Source: Parelaphostrongylus tenuis (taxonomy: Eukaryota > Nematoda > Chromadorea > Rhabditida > Metastrongylidae). Taken from it: 64,000 bases of DNA. Positions 1 through 11,200 of this stretch are shown here, piece by piece. Location of the stretch: the NCBI GenBank assembly GCA_019055375.1, contig JAHQIW010001340.1, forward strand, positions 496,001-560,000. Direction: 5' to 3'. The notes under the pieces were generated by a model. It saw only the letters and a list, made by a program, of their open reading frames with translations. It was not told the origin of the DNA and did not search any database. Every line of letters starts with the position of its first letter. Positions within the stretch are counted from its first letter, which is position 1. The position numbers and the translations under genes were made by a program.

Positions 1-1088
1 GTTATTCGGTCGTCGATTGATTCGCTATTGATTTAAGGAAAGAAGGTAAGACGACTCAGCAATTAATATGATCAATATGCGAGGAGCATATTGGGTGAGA
101 CAAATAGTGCTTCTGTAACAGCAAGGCAAACCATCGCCCAATCCATGAAAAAATACTTGTTAGAATGATTGAACACTTAGCTCCTGTAAGATGAAGAATA
201 TTCAGGGTCTTTTCTTATCATTTCTCCTACAGACGCTTATTTGTTGCAAGCTGTCATCTTTGATAATAGGGAACGCAATCATGATGTAGTATTGACAAAT
301 CGACAACAAAATTCGATAAAATGCTAAAAAATAAGATGGAATAAAATAGGTTAAAAATATGACAAAAAAACAAAAATAAAAAATCAAATAGAATGCTTAG
401 TAAACGAACATGAAAGAAGTTTATTGTATACAATTAATGACTGAGATATCTAAGCATTTTTGCTTTCATTGAACATTTTATGAGCAAATGGAACCCACGG
501 AGAGAAGATCCCACGAAAAATACTTGGCTGGACGATTAAAAATTTAGCCACTGAGTATCAGCAAGAGTGAACGAAAAAACACGATCATTTCATTTATTCG
601 AAACTTACTACATGAGGAATAAGATTAGTAATTTAGCTTTCGTCATAACTCACAAGAGATGTCAGAACTTGCTGTTGTATCAGAGAGGAAGACCAGGAGC
701 AGACTGACATTTTCTAGTGGCGACGCGCGACTTGATCACATCTTAGGAACCTATCACGCCACAGGCCGGAACTTCGCCACAAGCTACTGTCGCTGCATTT
801 ATGACCGATAAGCGAGACTGATTGACTGAAGTCGAACAGAGAACGAGCCGAATTACTCCAAGGATAGTCCGAGTGGGGAAGAACGATCCATCAGTCCGTT
901 CGCCGCTCTCACTAATTGTTCTTTCATTCCAACGAGCCCGACCGACGCATTCTATATTTTATGATATGTGAATGAAAGGTCTTCACAAAATATGACGATC
1001 GTTGGTATTGTTATGCAGCGATCGAGAATCGGTGCGGAAAGATTGAATCAATCCCTTGGTTTCAAGTTCTTTATGGTTGAATACTCAC
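1..1088. other. no recognisable gene
   Basis: I see no long open frame, RNA gene or clear repeat here. If the candidate exon at 1089-1299 (minus strand) is real, its following exons would have to lie in this stretch or beyond the window edge; I could not identify one with confidence. Confidence 0.3.
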
Positions 1089-1299
1089 AGCTTTGTACTT
1101 CCTTTTTCGAGTATGGAGAATGGTAGAGCAGATTTGGCAATAAGAAAGAATTCAATGCGAAAAGATTGTCGACGAAGTGAAATTTTTCCTCGTGTGAGAA
1201 GTGGCTAGTCGAAGAACGTTCTGAATCAGAATTCAAGTTACTCAGAAAAGCTGCAACTGCTTGCTGATGAAATTTCGAGTGAGCGAATTCGTTTTCCAT
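1089..1299 (-). CDS. possible first exon of an unidentified gene
   Basis: An ATG at 1299 opens a frame of about 70 codons that runs into a consensus GTGAGT splice donor at 1088, as a nematode first exon would. The encoded segment is rich in Ser, Phe, Leu and His, starts MENEFAHSKF, and has no motif I recognise. The open frame continues a further 13 codons past the donor, so the frame alone does not prove the splice. I found no partner exon downstream on the minus strand and no family match. It could be the N-terminus of a real protein (for example a regulatory protein with a low-complexity start) or a chance frame. Confidence 0.3.
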
Positions 1300-3199
1300 T
1301 TACGTACCTTGTCACGAGATACGTGCGAAAACATCCGCGAAAGAGGAATGCTCCAGAGGAATGACAAAAAACGGATATTTCATAGCAACACTAGAAAGGA
1401 AGACAAGTGTAATAATCGATGTATGGTTGGATGGGTGGAGAAGAGAGCATTAGACCTGCTGATAGTGCGTCGTCGGGCATCGTTGTTCCTCTTAGGAGAA
1501 CAGCGGCAGTGGTTCGGCTGTGATAGTTTGTGATGCTGAGCGAGAAATTCTATCGTTATCACTATCGAAAATTCGAAAGCTAATCTAGTTTATTGAATAT
1601 CAATACCATTCTTGAACTCTGATTACGTAATTTCGCCGGATCAAAGCCTAGGACATCTACGACGGACGTCTTTTCTCTGATGGAAGTAGTGCTAAAAAGG
1701 ACACTGTCTCAAGATTTGTGATGTAGCACACTTAACAAATTGGTGAGTAAAATGCGTACAGTTCCCAAAACTGGCCATTAATCTTTAAGCTCTTCTCTTC
1801 AATCAATCAAGTTGAGATTTATTTAGTCTTAGAAGCAACCAGATTAAAAATCTAGCACTCTAAAATAAGTTACTAAAAAGATATTTGCAACACTATCACC
1901 TGTAATAAAACCCTTTACACCAGAAATAAAAACTCCTATTAAAGTATATATCTTCAAAATTTCCAAGAAGAATCGATCGATTTGGAGGAAATCAGTCGTA
2001 ATGCCAGGTCAATCACTTGTTTTTTTGTTTCCTTAATGTTTCGCATATCTCAGCGCTTATCACTCTCAAGTTTATGGTATTGCCAGCGTATTCAGCCTCA
2101 TAGCGATGCTACCTCATTCTCAGGGTATCGTTTGAAAAAAGCACGGCTTTCCTCTTTAGTTCTTTCGGATTGTGGTGCTGGGATTACATATGATTCAACA
2201 AGAAATGTATTCAATAGCTTTTGAGCGGTCAGTGATTGCCCACGATCAGCTGCTCTAACGTCGTCGCCATCGACCTCCATAGCTAATCGTCGCGTCTCTG
2301 ACATAATGACTTGAGGGCGGCGTACAGTAGCTTCCGATTGCGCAGAATCTGCATCATTAGAAAATTTTGCTCCATAAGACTCTTTATTCAGTGTTTGTGA
2401 TTTCGCTGTTTCCTAAAGTATAACCTAAAGATCGTCTGGTTGTCTTCATAATTCTACACCTCTTTCTATCATTTCAAGATTAAATCGATCGATAGACCTC
2501 CCCGAGTTCTTTAGTTAGCGAAGAGTCACATCTTCTCCATAACTTATCAATTAGAGACTGAATACAGCCGAAAGGCGCGATATGAGTAGTGGCGCGAATG
2601 TACCTCCGTGGTGTAGTACCTCGGTAAAAACATCAAAGATGAGCACGCGTCCCCGGTATGGATGAAACACGGGCTCGACTCTCGTCTGAGGTCGAGTTTT
2701 TGCTCTCAATCAATTCTCTTAGGCATTTATAAAACATCATAACACTGCGAATAGGCATTAAAAACATCAAAGATTTCGAGAATTACTTATCAGAGAATTT
2801 CGTTTTATCGTCACTTTCGTTTAATTTCATTCGAGAATAGGAGGAGAAGGGTAACGAAAAAATCAAAGTTATTTGAAAGTTAAATAGGTAAGATTTGAGC
2901 AAAAATGCCGATTCTTCAAGCTTTCTTGCAAAATTTGAGATTTCAGCCGATGACATTCGGGACTGCTTTCATGAATCATTTGGATGTATATGTCTTATTC
3001 TTTAGCATCTCGACACTTTTGTTATTCAGTTCTCTTTAGTTAAAGAAATCAATTACTCGACGTTATAATCACTATCATGGTCAATGATGTGTAGCCATTT
3101 ACTAGGCTAAGACTGGATGCCGTCCTCTCAAAAAAATGAAACTGGCGTTCAAAGATTTCGCTAAGGTCACTTTTGAGCTGGTTGTAATCTTTAAATTCT
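1300..3199. other. intergenic, mostly unassigned sequence
   Basis: No supported gene. The only structure I recognise is the tRNA-like element at 2604-2705, listed separately. Short open frames on both strands lack splice context or family resemblance. Confidence 0.4.
2604..2790 (+). repeat. tRNA-like element B, degenerate copy
   Basis: It contains the CCTCCGTGGTGTAGTACC head, the GCGTCCCCGG middle and the CGTCTGAGGTCGAGTTTTTGC tail also seen at 6430-6530. The tail continues into ATTCTCTTAGGCATTTATAA and a CATCAAAGAT motif shared with the flanks of that copy. The head carries a short internal duplication (CATCAAAGAT appears inside it), so this is a rearranged copy. Not a functional tRNA. Confidence 0.65.
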
Positions 3200-3597
3200 T
3201 CCATTGACTCAACTGTTTCTAAACCTCGTTATAAACATTCAAAATCAAATCCAAAAAAAAAGAATGTTTTTAGCCTAAAACGAGGTTGGTACGCCAGGCC
3301 ATACACCGGTGTTTCGGAGGCTCGTCCTCCTCGTCAGTGGCCAGCCGAAACATCGACTGATGGTAATGGACCAGTGTCATTGTACACTATGCCATCACCA
3401 TTTACCACATATGCCTCCCTCCTTGCTACAATGCAGGGCTTAATGTGGGGTGGGGGTCACTGACGAGGAGGACGAGCCTCCGAAACACCGGTGTATGGGC
3501 CTGGCGTACCAACCTCGTTTTAGGCTAAAAACTTCCTTTTTTTGGATTTGATTTTGAATGTTTATAACGAGGTTTTAGAAACAGTCGATTCAATGGA
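3200..3597. mobile_element. hairpin MITE with ~150 bp terminal inverted repeats
   Basis: The left arm begins at 3200 with TCCATTGACTC and runs through AACGAGGTTGGTACGCC and ACCGGTGTTTCGGAGGCTCG to about 3345. Its near-perfect reverse complement occupies about 3447-3597, ending CAATGGA. Only about 100 bp of unique sequence separates the arms, and there is no coding capacity. This is the form of a non-autonomous, foldback-like DNA transposon. The near identity of the arms (one or a few differences over about 150 bp) suggests recent activity or a good hairpin template. Confidence 0.8.
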
Positions 3598-3599
3598 TT

Positions 3600-3832
3600 A
3601 GTTTTAGTCTACCAGCCGAAACATCGACTGATGGTGATGGACCAGTGCCATTGTACACTATGCCATCACCACATACCACATACGCCTCCCTCCTTGCTAC
3701 AATGCAGGGCTTAATGTGGGGCGGGGGTCACTGACGAGGAGGACGAGCCTCCGAAACACCGGTGTATGGCACTGGCGTACCAACCTCGTTTTAGGCTAAA
3801 AACATTCTTTTTTTGGATTTGATTTTAAATTC
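3600..3832. mobile_element. second MITE copy lacking its left arm
   Basis: From about 3613 the centre and right arm of the element at 3200-3597 are repeated almost word for word, from CAGCCGAAACATCGACTGATGG to TTTTTTTGGATTTGATTTT. The left arm is missing. This looks like a partial tandem duplication or a second insertion truncated by the first. It runs directly into the mariner fragment at 3835. Confidence 0.75.
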
Positions 3833-3834
3833 TT

Positions 3835-4209
3835 CTATAAATGCTGCTTCAGGGCACGTAAGAGATGGTAATCCCATGGAACAATATCAAGCGCTTTGCA
3901 GAGGATGTGGTGACGTGGCCCTGTCGTTTCAAACGCTTCTCTCGCAACTAGCCAACTTTGACAGTTCTCGCCCGCAGACATTTGCTTTATTCGACTGCTT
4001 GTTGCCGAGAAGTTCCCAAAACAGCATACCCTGCAATTCCAGAAAATCGAGAGCATAAATTTCCGAACATGAAACTTGGGCTTTGGTTGAGCTGACAGAA
4101 CTTTGTTGCGAGGATGCCAGTAGGCGCGGCGCATGTTGTTCTCGTAACAGACCCAGGATTCAACTTCAGTGATGATCGACTTGTACGAGTACTGCTTGTG
4201 CACGTCCAC
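3835..4209 (-). pseudogene. mariner-family transposase fragment
   Basis: The minus-strand frame of 124 codons carries degraded mariner landmarks: ITEVESWVCYEN near the start (for the usual ITGDE-WV-YDN catalytic block), then a K-x-KP-F--RK-MLSIFW segment (for the usual P-K-MLC-WWD block), and an ending DYHLLRALKQHL (for the usual SDYHLF-SL-). The 5' third of a transposase is missing, and the first catalytic GDE is replaced by EVE, so it cannot be active. It is an old relic next to the two MITE copies. Family assignment rests on recalled motif order. Confidence 0.65.
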
Positions 4210-4299
4210 GAATTTTAGCAGATGGTCACGCGTGCAGCGCGATCATGATCGGTCAGTGTATGAGACAGACAGCGCACACCACTTCGCGTTAACCCGTTT

Positions 4300-4680
4300 C
4301 ATTCAGATGACAATATAGAGCGGAAGAAATTGCGGGACAACACAATACAACGTATGCCCTTTTATAAATAAATGTCCCATAGAATAAGTGGCCTGCGTGA
4401 CAACATGGCTGGAGTTGCCTTGTAACGCACACGTGCTATCCTTAATTCTATCCCATATTCTAGGCTCACCAAGCCTTACATCCCCCCAGGTCGACAAATC
4501 GACACCAGACTTGTCTGAGTGGGTAAAAGCGCTGATTCGAAACAGCGATAGGCTACCGCAAGTCATTCCAAAACTAGAATTGTATTCAATCACCTCTGAA
4601 GATTCTTAAAGTAGTTGCATGCATGGCATGTCTCCTACGGAATGATCAACTGCTGAGAGTTGCATTTTTTATCCCATAAA
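4300..4680 (+). repeat. old SINE-A copy
   Basis: GGCTCACCAAGCCTTACATCC at about 4463, CCAGACTTGTCTGAGTGGG, the central CCGCAAGTCATTCC, GTATTCAATCACCTC, GCATGGCATGTCTCCTACGG and GATCAACTGCTGAGAG follow the order of the better copies at 5863 and 26121, with many substitutions. The tRNA-like head is not recognisable. Confidence 0.6.
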
Positions 4681-5238
4681 CTTTAAGTGAAAAACCTTTT
4701 TTGTTTGATGTTTGTGTAAACTATAAGAAATGAGACAGGTAAACAATACCTGACCCCCATAAAGGCAAACATTCCGCCTCGTCGTGTTTCTTCTTTAAAT
4801 GGATTGCTGTTGCATTCAACGCTGGGTTTTCTCTGTTTTCACACCCAAAAAGTAGTTTTTCCTTTCCTAGATCCCAAATTGTATTCTACTAGCTTTGTAC
4901 AGACAACTTTGATTACCGCAAGGATTCTAACGTGATTTAGATGACGGAAAGAACGTCCGTTAACAACTTCTCTGAAGTGGATTACTCAGAAAAGGTTTTT
5001 TAGATTAGTTCTATACCTGTGTTTTTTCTCGTTTCTAAAAATGTCGAAGTTCTCTCACAATTCAACGCTAAATTTTATCGCGTAGATAGAAACTCAATAC
5101 ATTCTCACGTCTAACTTTTTGCATTAGCAAAGTTTCGCCAGAGGTTGCTCTCATTCACATGTTCAGTCAGATTATGCAAACGAAAACAATCCATTAGGAA
5201 TGCGGCAACAAATCATACTCTTTTTTAGTGTTTTTTAG

Positions 5239-8200
5239 CATTCGAGTCGCATCACTTCCATCTGTGGCCCATTTCTGATTGTCTCTGTTGTGACTGCTTT
5301 CTTAGCGATCGCCGTGGGCAGTACTTATGTACTTTCCTCCGCCCCTATCGATGCCGTTGAGTACCGGTTAGTCGTCGTGAATTGCTTCTGGTTGAGTTCA
5401 ATTTTGAGTAAATCCTCTCGTGTAATTAAAGACACAATATCAACAAATGGCAGCATATGCCACCAAAATACAAGCGCCTCCAGCTGCTTTGATTTTGTTT
5501 TCGGCTTCACGAGAGAAGTACTTTGCTTTCACAATGAGGGGCTGCTTTGGCAGTAATCCTTTTCCAAGCACTTTGAAATAGCCAGCTTTGACACAATCAA
5601 TAACCGGAGCTTTCGTAGGTGTGGCTTGCTCCTTGATTTTCTCAGGAACCAACGACCACAATCGATCAACGTTCACCGTCGGACAATAGTAGTGATTTTT
5701 ATTCAAGTGGAATACTCGCATACCAACCTTTCCAAAAAGACCAGGATGGAATTTGTCGCGATTGATTCTGTGATGGTGCTGACCATCTGCCTTACCGCGT
5801 CCTCCGGGATGCTTTGTGTGCTTTCCTATACGACCATGCCCGTGAGACACGTGACCCCTAAGAGCCCACGTGGCGCAGTGGTTAGAGGTGACCTGCGTCG
5901 CACACGAGGTCACTGGTTCGATCTCGCGCTCATGGCTCACCAAGCCATCCATCCCTCCGGGGTCGGTAAGTTGGTATCACACAGGTCTCAGACTTGTTTG
6001 GGAGGATAAGCAGCACTGACTCGGTTCAGCGGGAGGCCACCGCGAGTCATTGTAAAGGCCAGATGTGCATTCATTCACCTCAAACGAAGTTAGAAATTGA
6101 AATCGAATGCATGGCGCATCCCTCAGGGATTGATCAACGCCGAGAGATTTATCCTCTATCCTCTCGTGTAGTTTTTTATAAGAAAATATTTTTTGCTATA
6201 TACCTAAGAGTATTGAGTGGTGAGCAAAAACAAAACAAAACAAAATAAGAACAAAACATCCTAACAATGCAAAATGCATCAAAAATACTATTGATTCCGA
6301 GTATTAGTAATTAGAATAGCTGTCAGCTCAACTGGGTTTATGAAGCGAAATCGCATACCCGACCAAACCTGTCAAAGGTTGGTGGCTGATAGCTAACATT
6401 GAGATGTTGAAGAATGAGTGGTCGGGCAAATGTGCCTCGGTGGTGTAGTGGTTAGAGCGCGCGTCCCCGGATAGGATGAAACGTGGGTTCGATTCCCGCC
6501 TGAGGCCGCGTTTTTGCTCACCACTCAATTCTCTTAGGTATATAGCAAGACATCATAACAATGCGGAATGCATCAAAGATACTATTGATTCCGAGTATTA
6601 GAAAATACTTTATCGGTAATGCTAAATTAGTTCGTGATTCAGACTGTTTTCAAGAGCACGTATTTGAAGTATGATGAATTTCGTAATTCTGAATTTATAC
6701 CAAAACTATTAATATTTTCAGTACATCAGGTAGCCAGAGATGATTTTATAATAGACTGAGAATCTGTCGTTAGTTCGATTCACCTCTGTGACTTCCTACA
6801 TTCCTCCAAAGTAGGCAAATTATTACCAGACATTTCCATGAGTGTGAAAGCATGGACACTAAGTGGGCCTTCTCAGCTCATTATGCAAGCTAGGTGAATA
6901 TTCAATTACTATGTGTCGTTTGTTAAAGCTAAATGCTTGCACAACTCTTACCGATTGATCAACGCCAAGCGCTTCATTTCTAACTCCTTAATCTCGAGTA
7001 GTGTATTAGCATGTATGTCGGATTTCAGTGCGGGTGATGTTCCAGCATAACCTTCTCGAAGTTCTGTGTGTGTATCAACTGTTTAGATATTATTCTTTGG
7101 TAAATCATAACCAATTAGCTCGTTACTTGTCATACTAGGGTTGAACAAAAAGTTCTGGGAAAGTTTTGGAAGTTCTGTTTCTTATGCGCATGCGCAAATT
7201 AACAACAAAAGCAGCAATAGCCATTTTTTAAAGTATAGAACACCATTGTTCACCAGTTTCTGCCATCGTTGTGCAAGATTCCAGATCTGCTCAAAGTATC
7301 ATTCCAGTTCCTTTGAATCGAAAACTCTTGACAAGCTTCTTCAACTACATTAGATGATACAAATCTACGGTAATTCGAAACTAATGCATTGATCGAAAGA
7401 GGCCATAATCGGGTAAAGCTTACTGGATCCTGTGGAGGCTTCTTGTTGGCAAAGTCAACTTGATGGAATTTGTTAACAGCGGTCCGCTGTGAAACACCAA
7501 GCTCTTCAGCCAGATCACGAGTTCTCGTTGAAGGTTCAACATCGAAACCGTCTTGCAAGTCACTTTCATCCAAAACACATGACCAGTCAGATTGAAGCAT
7601 GTTTTTCAGTCAAAATTTCCTTCTATGAATAGTTTAAATCATCTGGTTCCAGTCGACCTTGTCGCCAAACCAGCATCTTTTTCCCCATTGAGCTCATCGA
7701 CAACTTTAAGAGTCTGAAAGAAAAATAACAATATGAAGGAACATTCTATAAGATTATTACAATGTTTTAGCGATTTTCAAAAGCTGATTGCAAGGTGTTG
7801 TTACATATGCCCACGTCACAGCCGTAAGCCATGCGATCGGCGATCAATCACTCTGAAAAAGCAACATCAAGTAATTATTTCACTTGACGTGGAGTAATAC
7901 TTCTTGGTAACGAGTCCTAACAATATGGGACGAGCAGCCGAATGACATGCGGTACTGATGAAGCTTGCGAGAAAGCCGGAGCGTACCACTAGAGATGCCA
8001 GACCTGATCTTTGGAAGGCTTAAAGCGTTCTATTCAGGCTTTAAGAATCCTTATACCTTTTCTCCAGTAATAACGGATCAGCACATGCAAATCATACTGT
8101 TCAGTAGGCATTTTGAAGTTGAAATTGATGAACTAGATAGATATATATGAAAATATCAATAGAGAACGGCACCAAGATGTTAAAAAATGAAGGTTCCGAA

Positions 8201-11200
8201 AATTTCTCAGAAATTTTTGCTCAACCTAATATTATTTGCAAAGAATGAGCAACGCCATCCTTTCTACTTATCAGTGAAACAACGTTCACTTAGTAGCTTT
8301 TGAATGCCGTCTAACTAAACATGTTTGATGCTACTTTTGACATGATTCTTAGTGTTTTCTTGTGTACTCCTGTCGTACTTAATAGTCGGCGAGCAAAGGT
8401 GAACTGCTACCAGTTTTCCGTAATAGATACTCTATCAAAAGATGAACCACAAATTCTTATAGTTCGATTAAAGTTGCCTTAGGAAGAGAAACGTCACATG
8501 ACTTGGTATCCATGTTCGATTCTAGCCATTATATTGCTTCCTTGAAGTTTCCTCAAGTGTTTTCCAAACTACTCTACTGGGATTGTGATTCTTCAACTCA
8601 AAGTTTCACGCTCCTACCCGTTTCATGTTGATTTATGGCTTCAAGTGACCATTGGAAAACACGCTTAGACGGTGTAGCATTATATAAGAACGTTAATATA
8701 ATTCAGAAGTGATCCAACATGAGGTGACATTGTTCAATTTGGAGCTGTAAGTTGGATTCCAATCTGTATGATGAGTGGGGGAATGGAAAAAGTTCTGGGG
8801 TCCACACAGTAGATGTGATGAGGACTCCTTCAAATAGTAATAGTAATAATAATAATAACAGTAGTAATAACGAAATGGTAATAATAATAGTAATATTAAT
8901 AGTAATAATAATAATAATAGTAGTAGTAATGATGATAATGATAATAACAATAACAATATTAATAATGATGAAAATAAAACAATGGTGATGACGCGTGGAA
9001 GTCAAGGTGACAAGCATTGACAGCGTGCAAGATATTTGTTTCTCAGTTTGTGTAAACAACAAATGGGCTTCACACCTTTCATGTACAGTATCATATATGT
9101 GCAGGTTGCCAGAATCGATGCCGTTTGAGGACGAGTTAGTCACAAATAAGCGATTGACGAATGCACAGCGTCTGCTTGAAGATCAGGTGTACGGTCCAGA
9201 GTCAATTATTGTCAACAAAAGGAATGGGTTAGTCTATACTGGGTTGAAAACTGGGCTCATCTGCGAGATCGATCTCAGTGGAGAGGTGAGACGAACACGA
9301 TTTTCATTCCATCGTAAAAGTCCTATTTCTTCGCTATGGAACCTTGCAAAAAAAAAGATGTCATCATTTCTAATCCACATAATTATGAAGTGGCATGTAA
9401 GACTATCACGATTTCTGCATGGTCTCTACTAAATTGCGTAGTTATCTATTTTTGCCACTGAAATAATGTAAAATACGGCAACCTTTCTACGAGGTAGCCG
9501 AGTGGCTGGGTGTTATGCAGTCTGTTGGAAAACATATTGATGGTTCACTTCTCACCCACTCCTCATCATTTGCTTCAAAGTGCAAACACGCTAACTTGGT
9601 TCAAAAGAGTTATCTCGGTCTGCATTCTACGCTACCTAAAGAAGACGAGCTCGTTAATCAGAAGTCGAAATAACACGTGAAATGTTCGAAGTATGAAACA
9701 AATGCTAAAATTACGGGGATACGCACACTAAATGTGACGATTGGTCATGTAAAACAGAACAAATATATGACTAAGTCAGTATTAATCTGTAGACACCAAG
9801 TAAACATCCACAAGTCTGTGTCACTACATGCTGTGCGCCGCACACAAAGTCGATGGTTCAATCCCGCGCTTATGGCTCACCAAGCCATCCATCCCTCCGG
9901 GATCGGTAAATTGGTTCCAGACGGGTCTCAGACTTGCTTGGGAGGTAAGCTGCACTGACTCGATAGAAGGGGAGGCCACCGCGACACATTGGCAAGGCCA
10001 GATATGCATCCAAACAAGTTAAAAATTGAAGACGAATGCATGGTGCATCCCTCCGGGATTGATTAATGCCGATACCGAGAGTTTTATCATTTTTTTAATC
10101 ATCGTAACAAGTATACATCCACTTCTTGTGTGCGCTCCCAACCACTGTTTGAGCCATCTGTTAACACGTTCAAAATCATTGTCATCAGAGTACTGGCTGA
10201 AAAAAGGAGTACAGGATATAATAAGCAAATAAATTATCGTTATAGAACTTTTCGTCATTGTAATGGTTTTTAGCCAAAAATCATAAGAGCGGTGCGATTG
10301 ACGTCGCATGAAAACTGTGATGGATCATACCACTCAATGTTCATATGCGGACGACCATTAGGATTAAGGTAAATACTTTCTGGCAGGACTGTTTTCATTC
10401 CTACACTCTCTTGATTCGTCAGAATGAGGTCTGATTATACTAGACAAATTGTAGTAAATTTTATTGTGCCATCGGAGGCGCAGCGGCCGAGTGGTTGTGA
10501 TGCTAGTCGCGGCGTGAGTGAAGCTGAGCTCCACCTCTCAACCCTCTCTGGGAGTCAACAACAACGCCTCATGGAACGCCACAGCCAGACTATCCTCGAG
10601 ATTACAGGGAGACGGACTCAACCAGTATCTACTATGTTCAAGAAGACGAAAAACGAATTGAATGCTAGAGATTTTGGAATGTGCATAATGAAAAAAAAGC
10701 ACTGTGAAGACGGGTCAATAAAGTGTTTAAAGGAAATGATGTCTTCAATATGCCATTACTTGAAGCACACCATAATATCCTTTATTGATGTAATTACAGA
10801 TTTCATCCTCAGAAAGACGAAATGTTTGTATTGGATGCTTATCTTGGACTTTTCTCTATCAAATGGGACACAGGTGAACGCTGCTCATTTCTGTACTACC
10901 TTAATCTATTTATGTAGATCACACTGACTGGAAGCACAAATCCTGCTTAACACTTACTAGTAATTATTCATATTGAAATCTTACATAAAGCAACCACAAT
11001 ATTAATGACATGATAACCACATACACTTTCGATAAGTCTCCACTAAACAGCGGTGAACTCCTCTTTTCGAGTCGGTACGTGGCTTGATCTGCATTAGGGC
11101 TTACGCTGGCCCCAAGAACATAAAGAAAATCGAAATTTTCGTTCAAAGCTTCTTTTTATATTGACTATTCTATTGACTATTCTACACGATGTGCATAATA

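Noticed and set aside
6431..6508. Functional tRNA gene
   Set aside because: Acceptor stem and B-box are good, but the anticodon loop lacks U33 and the sequence is one of many dispersed, degenerate copies with shared non-tRNA flanks.
8693..9143. Long open frames of poly-Leu/Ile and poly-Ser/Asn
   Set aside because: They translate an imperfect AAT microsatellite in both strands and have no other coding signal.
10424..10927. 167-codon plus-strand frame as a gene
   Set aside because: It reads SINE-C sequence and then overlaps the real APMAP-like exon 10800-10873 in a different frame.
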